Positions 44,444 to 54,255 of a DNA stretch of 64,000 nt are shown piece after piece. Source of the DNA: Alloyangia pacifica (GTDB lineage Bacteria; Pseudomonadota; Alphaproteobacteria; Rhodobacterales; Rhodobacteraceae); the NCBI RefSeq assembly GCF_900116195.1, contig NZ_FOZW01000001.1, positions 372,001-436,000 on the forward strand, given 5' to 3'. Both the position numbers and the translations under genes were made by a program. A model generated the notes under the pieces. It was not told the origin of the DNA, made no database searches, and worked only from the letters and a program-made list of their open reading frames with translations. Within the stretch, counting starts at the first letter, position 1, and the number at the start of each line of letters is the position of its first letter.

Positions 44444-45106
44444 TCAGCCTTTCGCGGCGCGGAAATCTGCGAGGCTCTTGCCCGGTTCGTCGACGAAGAG
44501 CCCGGGCAGGGGCGTGACGCCGGTCACTTGCTCGATGCGGATGGTCTCGAAGCCGCGCGCGGTCTCGTTCCAGGTGATGCAGGTCCAGATGCGGCCCCAG
44601 TAATCCATGTGCAGCGGCCGCAGGTCCTGCGGCGCGGCGCGGTCCTTCAGCGTCACCCGCAGCTTTTGCCGGGCGCGGATGGCGGCTCGGAAATCGGGCA
44701 TGAAGCGGAATCCCTCGGCGACCTCGCGGAAGGGGTAGGTGGCAAAGCCGAAGGCGCCGCCCGTGGTGCCATCCTCGGGCAGCAGCGCGTCGATCCGGGC
44801 CGAGAGCGCCTCGGCGGCCTCCGCCAGATCGGCCATGCCGCCCTGTCCGACAGCGGCCAGCCCGAGGTGCAGCGCCTCCAGTTCCAGCTCGCTCAGGTTC
44901 AGCGGCGGAAGGGTGAAGGCGGCGCGCGCGGTGTAGCCGCGCCCGCGTTCGCCCTCGATCGGCACGCCCGAGGCCGCGAGCGTGTCCATGTCGCGATAGA
45001 TGGTCCGCACCGAGACGCCCAGTTCCGACGCCATCGCTTCGGCGGTGTGCAGGCTGCCGTCCTTGAGGCGGAGCATGAGGTTGGCGAGCCGGTCGGATTT
45101 CTTCAT
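44444..45106 (-). CDS. YafY-type WYL-domain transcriptional regulator
   Basis: This is a 220-aa regulator with an N-terminal HTH_11 domain (MKKSDRLANLMLRLKDGSLHT then ELGVSVRTIYRDMDTLAASG) and a WYL ligand-binding domain (LRPLHMDYWGRIWTCITWNE). I chose the ATG at 45106, where the helix-turn-helix begins; the longer frame to 45160 has no match. A TGTCA/TGACA repeat array lies about 70 bases upstream, likely its own operator. The ligand is unknown, and the next gene downstream is the M24 peptidase. Confidence 0.87.
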   Translation of the reverse strand: MKKSDRLANLMLRLKDGSLHTAEAMASELGVSVRTIYRDMDTLAASGVPIEGERGRGYTARAAFTLPPLNLSELELEALHLGLAAVGQGGMADLAEAAEALSARIDALLPEDGTTGGAFGFATYPFREVAEGFRFMPDFRAAIRARQKLRVTLKDRAAPQDLRPLHMDYWGRIWTCITWNETARGFETIRIEQVTGVTPLPGLFVDEPGKSLADFRAAKG

Positions 45107-45176
45107 CTGCGGGCCTTCCGTGCGGGCGATTCGGTGCACTTGGATGGTGAGTCGCTGCATCCAACTGCCGGAATTT

Positions 45177-45199
45177 TGTCACCTGACAGAATACTGTCA
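45177..45199. promoter_or_regulatory. TGTCA/TGACA repeat array
   Basis: TGTCA-CC-TGACA is followed by TGACAG-AATA-CTGTCA, sharing the central TGACA. Three half-sites alternate in orientation within 23 bases. The position, between the WYL regulator and tatA, fits autoregulation and possibly control of tat. Confidence 0.55.
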
Positions 45200-45354
45200 C
45201 AAAGCGAAAAGAAAACCCCGTGCCGGAGGTCGCGCGTCCGGCTTTGCGCCTTCCGCAGGGCCGCGAGAGCGCCTAGAACCCGGGAACAGATTTCGACGTG
45301 CCGCTTCGGGGACACCTCACGAGGGGTTGGGGCGGCCAAAGGGAGACTAAGGAC

Positions 45355-45570
45355 ATGCTCAACAACATCGGCCTTCCGGGCCTTCTTCTGATCGCCGTCG
45401 TGGTGCTGGTTCTGTTCGGCCGCGGCAAGATTTCCAACCTCATGGGTGAGGTCGGCAAGGGCATCACCGCCTTCAAGAAGGGCGTGAACGACGGCGCCAA
45501 GGAACTCGAGGACGAAAAAGCTGCCGAGGCCAAGGACGTGACCCCGGAAAGCGACAAAGACAAGGTCTGA
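45355..45570 (+). CDS. tatA: Sec-independent translocase subunit TatA
   Basis: This 71-aa protein forms the pore ring of the Tat pathway for folded proteins. It has one N-terminal helix ([18 protein letters not shown]), the FGRGKI hinge and an amphipathic helix ([17 protein letters not shown]), then an acidic tail. I chose the ATG at 45355; the ATG-less extension upstream is not supported. It is the first gene of tatABC. Confidence 0.95.
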   Translation: MLNNIGLPGLLLIAVVVLVLFGRGKISNLMGEVGKGITAFKKGVNDGAKELEDEKAAEAKDVTPESDKDKV

Positions 45571-45574
45571 TCCC

Positions 45575-46057
45575 ATGTTCGATCTTGGCTGGTCGGAACT
45601 CATGGTCATCGGGATCGTGGCGCTCATTGTCGTGGGCCCCAAGGATCTGCCGGTGCTGTTCCGCAATGTGGGTCGCTTCATGGGCAAGGCGCGCGGCATG
45701 GCGCGCGAGTTCAGCCGCGCGATGAACGACGCGGCGGACGAGGCGGGCGTGCGCGACGTGGCCAAGACGCTCAAGACGGCGACCAACCCGGTGAACTCGG
45801 CCATGGACGGGGTGCGCGATGCCGCCAAGTCGATGACCGACCCCACGCCCCCGAAGAAGACCGAGGGGCTGAAGGAAGATCCCGGTGCGCTCGACGCCGA
45901 GCGCGCGGCGAACAAGCAGAAGATCGAGGCCGGTGCCGCCCGTGCCGCCGCCGAGCGCCAGAAGCGCGAGGCGGAGGCCGCTGCGAAAAAGGCCGAGGAC
46001 GCCGCCAAGAAGGCCGAAGAGCTGGAAGCGGCGCTGAAGAAAGACGGTGAGGCATGA
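45575..46057 (+). CDS. tatB: Sec-independent translocase subunit TatB
   Basis: This 160-aa Tat receptor component starts [26 protein letters not shown], with the conserved Glu and GPK hinge. A long amphipathic helix and a Lys/Ala/Glu-rich coiled tail ([19 protein letters not shown]) follow. It lies 4 bases after tatA, and its stop overlaps the tatC start by ATGA. Confidence 0.94.
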   Translation: MFDLGWSELMVIGIVALIVVGPKDLPVLFRNVGRFMGKARGMAREFSRAMNDAADEAGVRDVAKTLKTATNPVNSAMDGVRDAAKSMTDPTPPKKTEGLKEDPGALDAERAANKQKIEAGAARAAAERQKREAEAAAKKAEDAAKKAEELEAALKKDGEA

Positions 46058-46983
46058 GCCCTACGGACCATGACGATATCGACGACAGCTCGGCGCCGCT
46101 GATCGAGCACCTGGCGGAGCTGCGTACGCGGCTCATCCGCGCCGTGGCAGCCTTCATCGTGGGCATTGTGCTGGCCTTCACCGTGGCCGAGCCGATCCTG
46201 CAGTTCCTGCTCGGCCCGATCGAGGAGACGCTGCGCGCGCTTGGCGATCCGTCGCCGACCATGCAGTACACCTCGCCGCAGGAATATCTGTTCACGCTGT
46301 TCCGCATCTCGATGGTCTTCGGCTTCGGCCTGGCCTTCCCGGTGATCTCTTTCCAGCTCTGGCGCTTCGTCGCGCCGGGGCTCTACAAGTCCGAGAAGAA
46401 CGCCTTCCTGCCGTTCATGATCGCCTCGCCGATCATGTTCCTGCTGGGCGCCAGCTTTGCGCATTTCGTGGTGACACCGCTGGCGATGCAGTTCTTCCTC
46501 GGCTTTGCCGACGTCAGCTCGATCTTTGCGGACTTGCTGCAGCGGGCCACTGACGGCATGCCGTCGGACCTGCCGGTGGACACGGCGGTGGTGCCCGAAA
46601 CCACCGAGGGCATGAAGATCACCTTCTTCGGCAAGGTAAACGAGAGCCTCGACATCACGCTCAAGTTCATCGTCGCCTTCGGACTGTGCTTCCAGCTGCC
46701 GGTGCTGCTGACCCTGATGGGCAAGGCCGGACTGGTCTCGGCCGAGGGCCTGTCGTCGGTGCGCAAATATGCGGTGGTGGCAATCCTGGTGCTGGCCGCG
46801 CTGGTCACGCCCCCGGATGTGACCACGCAGGCGATCCTCTTCGTGGTGGTCTACGGCCTCTACGAGGTCTCGATCTTCCTGGTGCGCATCGTCGAGCGCA
46901 AGCGCGAGAAAGAACTGCGCGCCCAGGGCCTTTGGTTCGAGGATGAAGACGATGACGAGGGTCAGGAGGACCGCACCCCGTGA
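46054..46983 (+). CDS. tatC: Sec-independent translocase subunit TatC
   Basis: This 309-aa core receptor has six hydrophobic helices. The signature begins [17 protein letters not shown], and conserved elements include [21 protein letters not shown] and [21 protein letters not shown] ([18 protein letters not shown]). It recognises twin-arginine signal peptides. An insertion between helices (about 165-190) is larger than in Escherichia coli. Its stop overlaps the next start by GTGA. Confidence 0.95.
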   Translation: MSPTDHDDIDDSSAPLIEHLAELRTRLIRAVAAFIVGIVLAFTVAEPILQFLLGPIEETLRALGDPSPTMQYTSPQEYLFTLFRISMVFGFGLAFPVISFQLWRFVAPGLYKSEKNAFLPFMIASPIMFLLGASFAHFVVTPLAMQFFLGFADVSSIFADLLQRATDGMPSDLPVDTAVVPETTEGMKITFFGKVNESLDITLKFIVAFGLCFQLPVLLTLMGKAGLVSAEGLSSVRKYAVVAILVLAALVTPPDVTTQAILFVVVYGLYEVSIFLVRIVERKREKELRAQGLWFEDEDDDEGQEDRTP

Positions 46984-47822
46984 CGAGTAAAGCGTTGAAA
47001 CGCATCGCGGAGGCGCTGGAGCGAATGGCTCCGGCGCCTCTTGCCGCCCCGGAGTTCGGCGCGGCGGATGCCTTTGTCTGGCACACCGAACCGGACCGGC
47101 TGGAGCCGGTGCCACAGGTGAACCGGATCGACCTGAAGCTGCTGGTGGGCATCGACCGCTCGCGCGATACGCTGCTGTCGAACACCCTGCAATTCGCCCG
47201 CGGGTTGCCCGCCAACAACGCCCTTCTCTGGGGCGCGCGCGGCATGGGGAAATCGAGCATCGTCAAGGCAGTGCACGCCGAGGTTCGCACGCAGGGGCAG
47301 GATCTCAAACTGGTCGAGCTGCAGCGCGAGGACCTGCCGTCGGTGGGCCGGCTGCTGAACCTGCTGCGCGGAGCGCCGCACCGCTTCGTGCTGTTCTGCG
47401 ACGACCTTTCGTTCAGCCATGACGACCAGCACTACAAGAGCCTCAAGGCGGTGCTCGACGGCGGCATCGAGGGGCGGCCCGAGAACGTGCTTTTCTACGC
47501 CACCTCGAACCGCCGGCACCTGATGCCGCGCGACATGATCGAGAACGAACGAAGCACCTCGATCAACCCCTCCGAGGCGGTCGAGGAGAAGGTCTCATTG
47601 TCCGACCGTTTCGGGCTCTGGCTCGGCTTCCACCCGTGTTCGCAGGACGAGTACCTAGCGATGATCCGCGGCTATTGCACCGAGCATGGTGTCGAGATCG
47701 ACGACGAGACACTGTGGGCCGAGGCGATCGAGTGGCAGGCCACGCGCGGTGCCCGCTCGGGCCGGGTGGCCTGGCAGTATTTCCTCGATCTCGCGGGCCG
47801 CAAGGGCGTGAAGGTCGGCTGA
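46980..47822 (+). CDS. DUF815 AAA-type ATPase
   Basis: This 280-aa protein has the DUF815 family ATPase core: NALLWGARGMGKSSIVKAVH (Walker A GARGMGKS), FVLFCDDLSF (Walker B) and FYATSNRRHLMPRDM (sensor 1). The GTG start overlaps the tatC stop, so it is co-translated with the Tat translocase. The family has no defined function. The linkage hints at a role in envelope or export, which is inference. Confidence 0.85.
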   Translation: MTSKALKRIAEALERMAPAPLAAPEFGAADAFVWHTEPDRLEPVPQVNRIDLKLLVGIDRSRDTLLSNTLQFARGLPANNALLWGARGMGKSSIVKAVHAEVRTQGQDLKLVELQREDLPSVGRLLNLLRGAPHRFVLFCDDLSFSHDDQHYKSLKAVLDGGIEGRPENVLFYATSNRRHLMPRDMIENERSTSINPSEAVEEKVSLSDRFGLWLGFHPCSQDEYLAMIRGYCTEHGVEIDDETLWAEAIEWQATRGARSGRVAWQYFLDLAGRKGVKVG

Positions 47823-47833
47823 GGCCGGAATAC

Positions 47834-47949
47834 GCGTATTTGTGGAACAATGAAGGGGCCGGTTCTGAAAGCCGGCCCTTTTCGCGTTTCTGGAGGGGAC
47901 GCCGGCAGCCCGGTGCCTTCATTGTTCCTGCAAATACGCAAAGACCGGG
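47834..47949. repeat. Paired inverted copies of the intergenic repeat
   Basis: The left arm (47834-47856) starts GCGTATTTGTGGAACAATGA. The right arm (47926-47949) is its inverse with CA in place of T at one point. The arms are 69 bases apart, and between them is a GGGCCGG/CCGGCCC hairpin followed by TTTTC, which likely ends the tat operon. Confidence 0.65.
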
Positions 47950-48005
47950 GGTTGCAGCCGGGCGCAGCTTCGGGCGAGATGCGCCAGGACTGAGGGGGAG
48001 CAGGC

Positions 48006-48689
48006 ATGACACAGCCGGTAGAGCTGGTGCTGTTCGATTTCGACGGCGTCGTTGTGGACAGCGAGATCATTTCGCTGCGCATGCTGGTGGCCGAACTGGC
48101 CGACAAGGGCGTTTCGGTCGACCTTCCCTATGTGGCCCGGCATTTCCTCGGGCGCAGCTATCCGACGGTGATCGCACAGGTGCGCGAAGAATTCGGCATC
48201 GCGCTGCCCGAGGGGTTCGAGGCCGACTACCGGGCCCGCCTGCTCGCAGCCTTCGAGTCCGAGGGGCTGAAGGTCATGCCGCACCTGCGCGAGGTGCTCG
48301 AGACCCTCGCGGTGCCCTATTGCCTTGCCACCAGTTCGAGCCCTGGACGGGTGGTCTCCAGCCTGGCGCTGACCGGGCTGACAGAGGCCTTCGAGGGGCG
48401 CATCACCACCGCTTCGGAGGTGAAACGCGGCAAACCCGCGCCGGACTTGCCGCTGCGTGCGGCGGAAAAGGCTGGAGTGGCTCCCGAACGCTGCCTGCTG
48501 ATCGAGGATTCCCTCGCCGGCATCGGCGCGGGGCTGGCGGCGGGCATGTCGGTCTGGCAGTTCACCGGCGGCAGCCATCTGGCGGGGGGCGCCTTGCCGG
48601 AGGATCCGGAGGTGGTGCCGCACCGTCAATTTGCAAGTTTCGCGGAACTCCCGCATCTTGCCCCTGACCTTTTCATCACAGGCACGTGA
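48006..48689 (+). CDS. HAD-family phosphatase, beta-phosphoglucomutase-like
   Basis: This is a 227-aa HAD subfamily IA hydrolase. The catalytic motif is LFDFDGVVVDSE, motif II is CLATSSS, motif III Lys is in RGKPAPD, and motif IV is LLIEDSLAG. It leads the polyol operon, so it may act on a sugar phosphate or polyol phosphate. Its stop overlaps the start of the SorC-like regulator gene if the GTG at 48686 is used. Confidence 0.87.
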   Translation: MTQPVELVLFDFDGVVVDSEIISLRMLVAELADKGVSVDLPYVARHFLGRSYPTVIAQVREEFGIALPEGFEADYRARLLAAFESEGLKVMPHLREVLETLAVPYCLATSSSPGRVVSSLALTGLTEAFEGRITTASEVKRGKPAPDLPLRAAEKAGVAPERCLLIEDSLAGIGAGLAAGMSVWQFTGGSHLAGGALPEDPEVVPHRQFASFAELPHLAPDLFITGT

Positions 48690-48691
48690 TC

Positions 48692-49654
48692 ATGGCCCTG
48701 CGCACACTCGACGATGGCGACGCTTCTCCCCAGGACCTCGCGGCACGGGCCGCCTGGCTTTATTACGTCGGCGGCATGCGGCAGGACCAGATTGCCGAGG
48801 AACTCGGCATCTCGCGTCAGCGCGCGCAGCGGCTGGTGGCGCGGGCGGTGGCCGAGGGGCTGGTCAAGGTGCGCATCGACCACCCGATCGGCGAGTGTCT
48901 GGAACTCGAGCGCGGGCTGCGCCAGCGCTTCGGGCTGCTGCGCGCGCGGGTCGCGCCGCGGGCGGATTCGGGGCAGGACGCGCTGCGCGCCATCGCGCCC
49001 TTTGCCGCCGCCGAGATGGAGCGCATCTTCGCGCAGCAGACGCCGCAGCTGATCGCGCTCGGCACCGGGCGCACGCTGCGCGCGATGATCGACCAGATGC
49101 AGACGATCAACGCCGGCCATCACCGCATGGTCTCGCTAATCGGCAACGTGGCGCCCGATGGATCGGCGTCCTTCTACGAGGTGATCATGCGCATCGCCGA
49201 CAAGACCGGCGCGCCGCACTACCCGATGTCCGTGCCGGTCATGGCGCGCGACGCCGAGGAATTCGCCACCTACCGCAGCCTGCCGCACGTGGTGAGCTCG
49301 CGCGCGCTGGCCAAGGAGGCGGATGTGACGGTGGTTGGAATCGGCCAGATGGCGGATGACGCGCCGCTCTACGTGGACGGGTTCATCACCGCCGAGGAGC
49401 TTTCAAGCCTGCGCGCGGCAGGGGCTGCGGGGGAGCTGGGCGGCCATGTCTTCGATTCCGAGGGGCGCTACCTGGAGCATCCTGTCAACGAATTCATGGT
49501 GGGCGTTCGAGTGCCGCAGAACGATAATCCGGTGATCTGCGTTGCCGGAGGTGTAAGCAAGATCAAAGCTTTGCGAGCCGCTCTTAAGGGCGGTTTGATC
49601 CAGGGGCTGATCACCGACGAGCTCACCGCCGCCGAAATCCTCAGCACTTCCTAA
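48692..49654 (+). CDS. smoC: SorC/DeoR-type sugar-responsive regulator
   Basis: This is a 320-aa regulator with an N-terminal helix-turn-helix (GGMRQDQIAEELGISRQRAQRLVARA) and a sugar-binding SorC domain (about 60-320, QLIALGTGRTLRAMIDQM, VVGIGQMADDAPLYVDGF, VCVAGG-type end). It is the expected regulator of the smo polyol genes. A GTG at 48686 overlaps the HAD stop and is an alternative start. The TGAGCA inverted repeat downstream is its likely operator. The gene symbol is by position and family, so is tentative. Confidence 0.83.
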   Translation: MALRTLDDGDASPQDLAARAAWLYYVGGMRQDQIAEELGISRQRAQRLVARAVAEGLVKVRIDHPIGECLELERGLRQRFGLLRARVAPRADSGQDALRAIAPFAAAEMERIFAQQTPQLIALGTGRTLRAMIDQMQTINAGHHRMVSLIGNVAPDGSASFYEVIMRIADKTGAPHYPMSVPVMARDAEEFATYRSLPHVVSSRALAKEADVTVVGIGQMADDAPLYVDGFITAEELSSLRAAGAAGELGGHVFDSEGRYLEHPVNEFMVGVRVPQNDNPVICVAGGVSKIKALRAALKGGLIQGLITDELTAAEILSTS

Positions 49655-49699
49655 ACATCTTGCGCTCAAAATGGGCTTGACTCGACTCGTGCCATTGGG

Positions 49700-49732
49700 T
49701 GAGCATTTGCCCATCACGCGGGCAGTTGCTCA
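49700..49732. promoter_or_regulatory. Operator upstream of smoE
   Basis: TGAGCATTTGCCC-ATCACGC-GGGCAGTTGCTCA is a 33-base near-palindrome with two mismatches in 13-base arms. It lies 54 bases before the smoE ATG and downstream of a TTGACT hexamer (49677-49682). Size and symmetry fit a SorC-family tetramer site. Confidence 0.55.
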
Positions 49733-49785
49733 GTCATAGGAGAGTGGCGGGTCTGTCCAGCGTCGGAATTCAGGGAGGATTTCTC

Positions 49786-51102
49786 ATGTCAGTTACCATC
49801 CGCGCGCTCATGGGCGCGTGTGCGCTGGGTGCCCTTGGCACCGCGGCACTTGCAGAGACCACGATCACCGTTGCCACGGTGAACAACGGCGACATGATCC
49901 GCATGCAGGGTTTGATGGATGCCTTCAACGAGGCGCATCCCGACATCAAGGTCGAGTGGGTGACGCTGGAAGAGAACGTGTTGCGCCAGCGTGTGACCCA
50001 GGACGTGGCAACCAAGGGCGGCCAGTTCGACGTGATGACCATCGGCACCTACGAGGTTCCGATCTGGGGCGAGCGCGGCTGGCTGGTCAGCCTCGACGAC
50101 CTGCCCGACAGCTATGACGCCGATGACATCCTGCCGGCGATCCGCGGCGGCCTGACGGTGGACGGCCACCTCTACGCCGCGCCGTTCTACGGCGAGAGCT
50201 CGATGGTCATGTACCGCAAGGACCTGATGGACGCCGCCGGGCTCGAGATGCCCGAGGCACCGACCTGGGACTTCATCAAGGAAGCCGCGGCGGCGATGAC
50301 CGACAAGGACAACGAGGTCTACGGCATCTGTCTGCGCGGCAAGGCCGGCTGGGGCGAGAACATGGCCTTCCTGACCGCCATGTCCAACTCCTACGGCGCG
50401 CGCTGGTTCGACATGGATTGGAAGCCGCATTTCGACAGCGAGGCCTGGAAGGCGACGCTGACCGACTATCTTGACCTGATGAACAACTACGGCCCGCCGG
50501 GCGCCTCGTCGAACGGCTTCAACGAGAACCTCGCGCTGTTCCAGTCTGGCAAGTGCGGCATGTGGATCGACGCCACCGTCGCGGCCTCCTTCGTGACCAA
50601 CGCCGAGGAATCCTCGGTCGCCGACCAGGTCGGTTTCGCGCTGGCGCCGGACAACGGGCTCGGCAAGCGCGGCAACTGGCTCTGGGCCTGGAACCTCGGC
50701 ATCCCCGCCGGCACCCAGAAGGAAGACGCAGCCAAGGCCTTCGTCGAATGGGCGACCTCCAAGGAGTACCTCGCACTCGTGGCCGAGAAGGAGGGCTGGG
50801 CGAACGTGCCGCCGGGCACCCGCACCTCGCTCTACGAGAACCCCGAGTACCTCGAGGCCGCGCCCTTCGCGCAGATGACGCTCGACTCGATCAACGCGGC
50901 GGACCCGCAGAACCCGACGGTCGACGAGGTGCCCTACGTGGGTGTCCAGTTCGTCGCCATCCCGGAGTTCCAGGGGCTTGGCACGGCGGTCGGCCAGCAG
51001 TTCTCTGCCGCGCTTGCGGGGCAGGTGACGGCCGAACAGGCGCTGCAGTCGGCGCAGATGCTCACCGAGCGTGAGATGATGAAGGCCGGCTACATCAAGT
51101 AA
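49786..51102 (+). CDS. smoE: Polyol ABC transporter substrate-binding protein SmoE
   Basis: This is a 438-aa periplasmic binding protein for sorbitol or mannitol. The signal peptide (MSVTIRALMGACALGALGTAALA) is cut before ETTI. The core is a family-1 extracellular solute-binding protein (GQFDVMTIGTYEVPIWGERGWL, YAAPFYGESSMVMYRKDLM, GKCGMWIDATVAA). I chose the ATG at 49786 with GGGAGGA ahead. smoF follows after a structured gap of 345 bases. Confidence 0.9.
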   Translation: MSVTIRALMGACALGALGTAALAETTITVATVNNGDMIRMQGLMDAFNEAHPDIKVEWVTLEENVLRQRVTQDVATKGGQFDVMTIGTYEVPIWGERGWLVSLDDLPDSYDADDILPAIRGGLTVDGHLYAAPFYGESSMVMYRKDLMDAAGLEMPEAPTWDFIKEAAAAMTDKDNEVYGICLRGKAGWGENMAFLTAMSNSYGARWFDMDWKPHFDSEAWKATLTDYLDLMNNYGPPGASSNGFNENLALFQSGKCGMWIDATVAASFVTNAEESSVADQVGFALAPDNGLGKRGNWLWAWNLGIPAGTQKEDAAKAFVEWATSKEYLALVAEKEGWANVPPGTRTSLYENPEYLEAAPFAQMTLDSINAADPQNPTVDEVPYVGVQFVAIPEFQGLGTAVGQQFSAALAGQVTAEQALQSAQMLTEREMMKAGYIK

Positions 51103-51447
51103 GCCAGCCTCGGGCGCAAGCCACGGATCGTGCGGGCCCTCCGGGGATCGAAGGGGCCCGCCACCTCCAGGTCCGTTGGCGCACCCGGCCCGGCCGGCCC
51201 CGGCAGCGCGGCACAAGATCGCGAGCCGGGGCGGCGCGCCCCCCCGACCTCACCCGGGAGCGCCGGCCGGTCCGGGTTACCTGCTTCCGGGGCGAGGATC
51301 GCGGGCCCACCCTGCGAGACGCGTCCCGGAAGTGCTCATCCTGCGGAGGCCTCTACGTTTCGGCCGCGTCATGCCGCAGCTGCGCATCCCAGTTCCCGCC
51401 ACGTTTCCAAGACACCTCAAGATCTTTCACGACCAGGGAGACCGGCC
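51103..51447. other. 345-base structured gap between smoE and smoF
   Basis: A hairpin GCGGGCCC/GGGCCCGC (51132-51139 and 51154-51161) lies 29 bases after the smoE stop. Further GC-rich complementary stretches (around 51185-51235) continue. No gene is apparent. Such structures usually keep the binding-protein mRNA more abundant than the permease mRNA. Confidence 0.5.
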
Positions 51448-52320
51448 ATGGCCACCAAAGCATCCCGTGCCGCCGCCCGGCTCATGATTTCGCCCGCGGT
51501 CCTGCTGCTGCTCGGCTGGATGATCGTGCCGCTGTCGATGACGCTCTACTTCTCGTTCCTGCGCTACAACCTGCTGATGCCGGGGATGGAAGAGTTCACC
51601 GGCTGGACCAACTACCGCTTCTTCCTGACCGATCCGGCCTTCACCGCCGCGCTGTGGAACACGCTTCTGCTGGTGGGCGGGGTGCTGCTGATCACCACCG
51701 TGGGCGGCACGCTGCTGGCGCTCTTGATGGACCAGCCGTTCTGGGGGCAGGGCATCGTGCGCATCCTGGTGATCGCGCCGTTCTTCGTCATGCCCACCGT
51801 CTCGGCGCTGGTCTGGAAGAACATGTTCATGAACCCGGTCAACGGGCTCTTTGCGCACCTGGCGAAGTTCTTCGGGCTGCAACCCTATGACTTTCTCGCG
51901 CAGGCGCCGCTCGGCTCGATCATCTTCATCGTCAGTTGGCAATGGCTACCCTTCGCCACGCTGATCCTGCTGACCGCGCTGCAATCGCTGGACCAGGAAC
52001 AGCTCGAGGCCGCCGAGATGGACGGGGCCGGGCCGCTGTCGCGCTTCTTCTACATCATGGTGCCGCACCTGGCGCGCGCCATCACCGTGGTGATCCTGAT
52101 CCAGACCATCTTCCTGCTGTCGGTCTTTGCCGAGATCCTGGTGACCACCAACGGCGGGCCGGGCGTGGCCTCGACCAACCTGACGTACCTCATCTACATG
52201 CAGTCGCTGCTGCAGTTCGACGTGGGTGGCGGCTCGGCCGGGGGCGTGGTGGCGATCATCCTCGCCAATATCGTGGCGATCTTCCTGATGCGGATGATCG
52301 GCAAGAACCTGGAGGCCTGA
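51448..52320 (+). CDS. smoF: Polyol ABC transporter permease SmoF
   Basis: This is a 290-aa inner-membrane permease with six helices and the permease EAA motif as EAAEMDGAGPLSRFFYIMVPHL. It starts MATKASRAAARLMISPAVLL. I chose the ATG at 51448, with GGGAG 10 bases ahead. It pairs with SmoG and SmoK. Confidence 0.92.
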   Translation: MATKASRAAARLMISPAVLLLLGWMIVPLSMTLYFSFLRYNLLMPGMEEFTGWTNYRFFLTDPAFTAALWNTLLLVGGVLLITTVGGTLLALLMDQPFWGQGIVRILVIAPFFVMPTVSALVWKNMFMNPVNGLFAHLAKFFGLQPYDFLAQAPLGSIIFIVSWQWLPFATLILLTALQSLDQEQLEAAEMDGAGPLSRFFYIMVPHLARAITVVILIQTIFLLSVFAEILVTTNGGPGVASTNLTYLIYMQSLLQFDVGGGSAGGVVAIILANIVAIFLMRMIGKNLEA

Positions 52321-52323
52321 GCG

Positions 52324-52404
52324 ATGTCTGCAAGTGCAAAGCGTGTCGCGGCCACTGTCGCCAAGGCCCCGCGAATTATCAACAAACTGTCTGGGAGGGG
52401 CTGA
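52324..52404 (+). CDS. Possible 26-aa small protein between smoF and smoG
   Basis: This frame reads MSASAKRVAATVAKAPRIIN then KLSGRG and stop. It starts 3 bases after the smoF stop and ends 1 base before the smoG ATG. It is basic and amphipathic. The tight fit suggests either a translated peptide or a translational-coupling device for smoG. The ribosome site GGGAGGGG of smoG lies inside its last codons. I do not recognise it. Confidence 0.4.
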   Translation: MSASAKRVAATVAKAPRIINKLSGRG

Positions 52405-52405
52405 C

Positions 52406-53236
52406 ATGGCACGCAGAGTGACAAACCGGCGCAAGGCCGTGGTGACCGTGCTGGCCTGGCTCGTGGGACTGGCGATCTTCTTCCCGATCCTCTGGATCGT
52501 CATCCTGTCGTTCAAATCTGAGGGCGACGCGATCAAGACGCCCTTCGAGGTGCTGGGCTCGGCCTGGACCTTCGAGAGCTACGCCACGGTACAGGAGCGG
52601 TCGAACTACTTCCGGCACTTCTGGAACTCGGTGGTGATCTCGCTCGGCTCGACGCTGATCGGCCTCCTGATTGCCATCCCGGCGGCCTGGGCCATGGCCT
52701 TCGTGCCCGGCAAGCGGACCAAGGACGTGCTGATGTGGATGCTCAGCACCAAGATGCTGCCGCCGGTCGGTGTGCTGGTGCCGATCTATCTGATCTTCCG
52801 CAATCTCGGCCTGCTCGACACGCGGTTCGGTCTGGTCATCGTACTGACGCTAATCAACCTGCCGATCATCGTGTGGATGCTCTACACCTACTTCAAGGAG
52901 ATCCCCGGCGAGATCCTCGAGGCCGCGCGCATGGACGGCGCCTCGCTGAAGAACGAGCTGATCCACGTGCTGACGCCCATGGCGGTGCCGGGGATCGCCT
53001 CGACCCTGCTGCTCAACATCATCCTGGCGTGGAACGAGGCCTTCTGGACGCTGAACCTGACGGCGGCCAAGGCGGCGCCTCTGACGGCCTTCATCGCCAG
53101 CTACTCGTCCCCCGAGGGCCTGTTCTACGCCAAGCTCTCGGCGGCCTCGACCATGGCCATCGCGCCGATCCTCATCATGGGCTGGTTCAGCCAGAAACAA
53201 CTTGTCCGCGGCCTGACCTTCGGCGCGGTGAAATAA
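52406..53236 (+). CDS. smoG: Polyol ABC transporter permease SmoG
   Basis: This is a 276-aa permease with six helices and the EAA motif EAARMDGASLKNELIHVLTPM. It starts MARRVTNRRKAVVTVLAWLV. I chose the ATG at 52406 with GGGAGGGG ahead, over a GTG at 52334. smoK follows 14 bases after the stop. Confidence 0.92.
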   Translation: MARRVTNRRKAVVTVLAWLVGLAIFFPILWIVILSFKSEGDAIKTPFEVLGSAWTFESYATVQERSNYFRHFWNSVVISLGSTLIGLLIAIPAAWAMAFVPGKRTKDVLMWMLSTKMLPPVGVLVPIYLIFRNLGLLDTRFGLVIVLTLINLPIIVWMLYTYFKEIPGEILEAARMDGASLKNELIHVLTPMAVPGIASTLLLNIILAWNEAFWTLNLTAAKAAPLTAFIASYSSPEGLFYAKLSAASTMAIAPILIMGWFSQKQLVRGLTFGAVK

Positions 53237-53250
53237 GATAGGAGCCAGAC

Positions 53251-54251
<1,001 letters not shown>

Positions 54252-54255
<4 letters not shown>

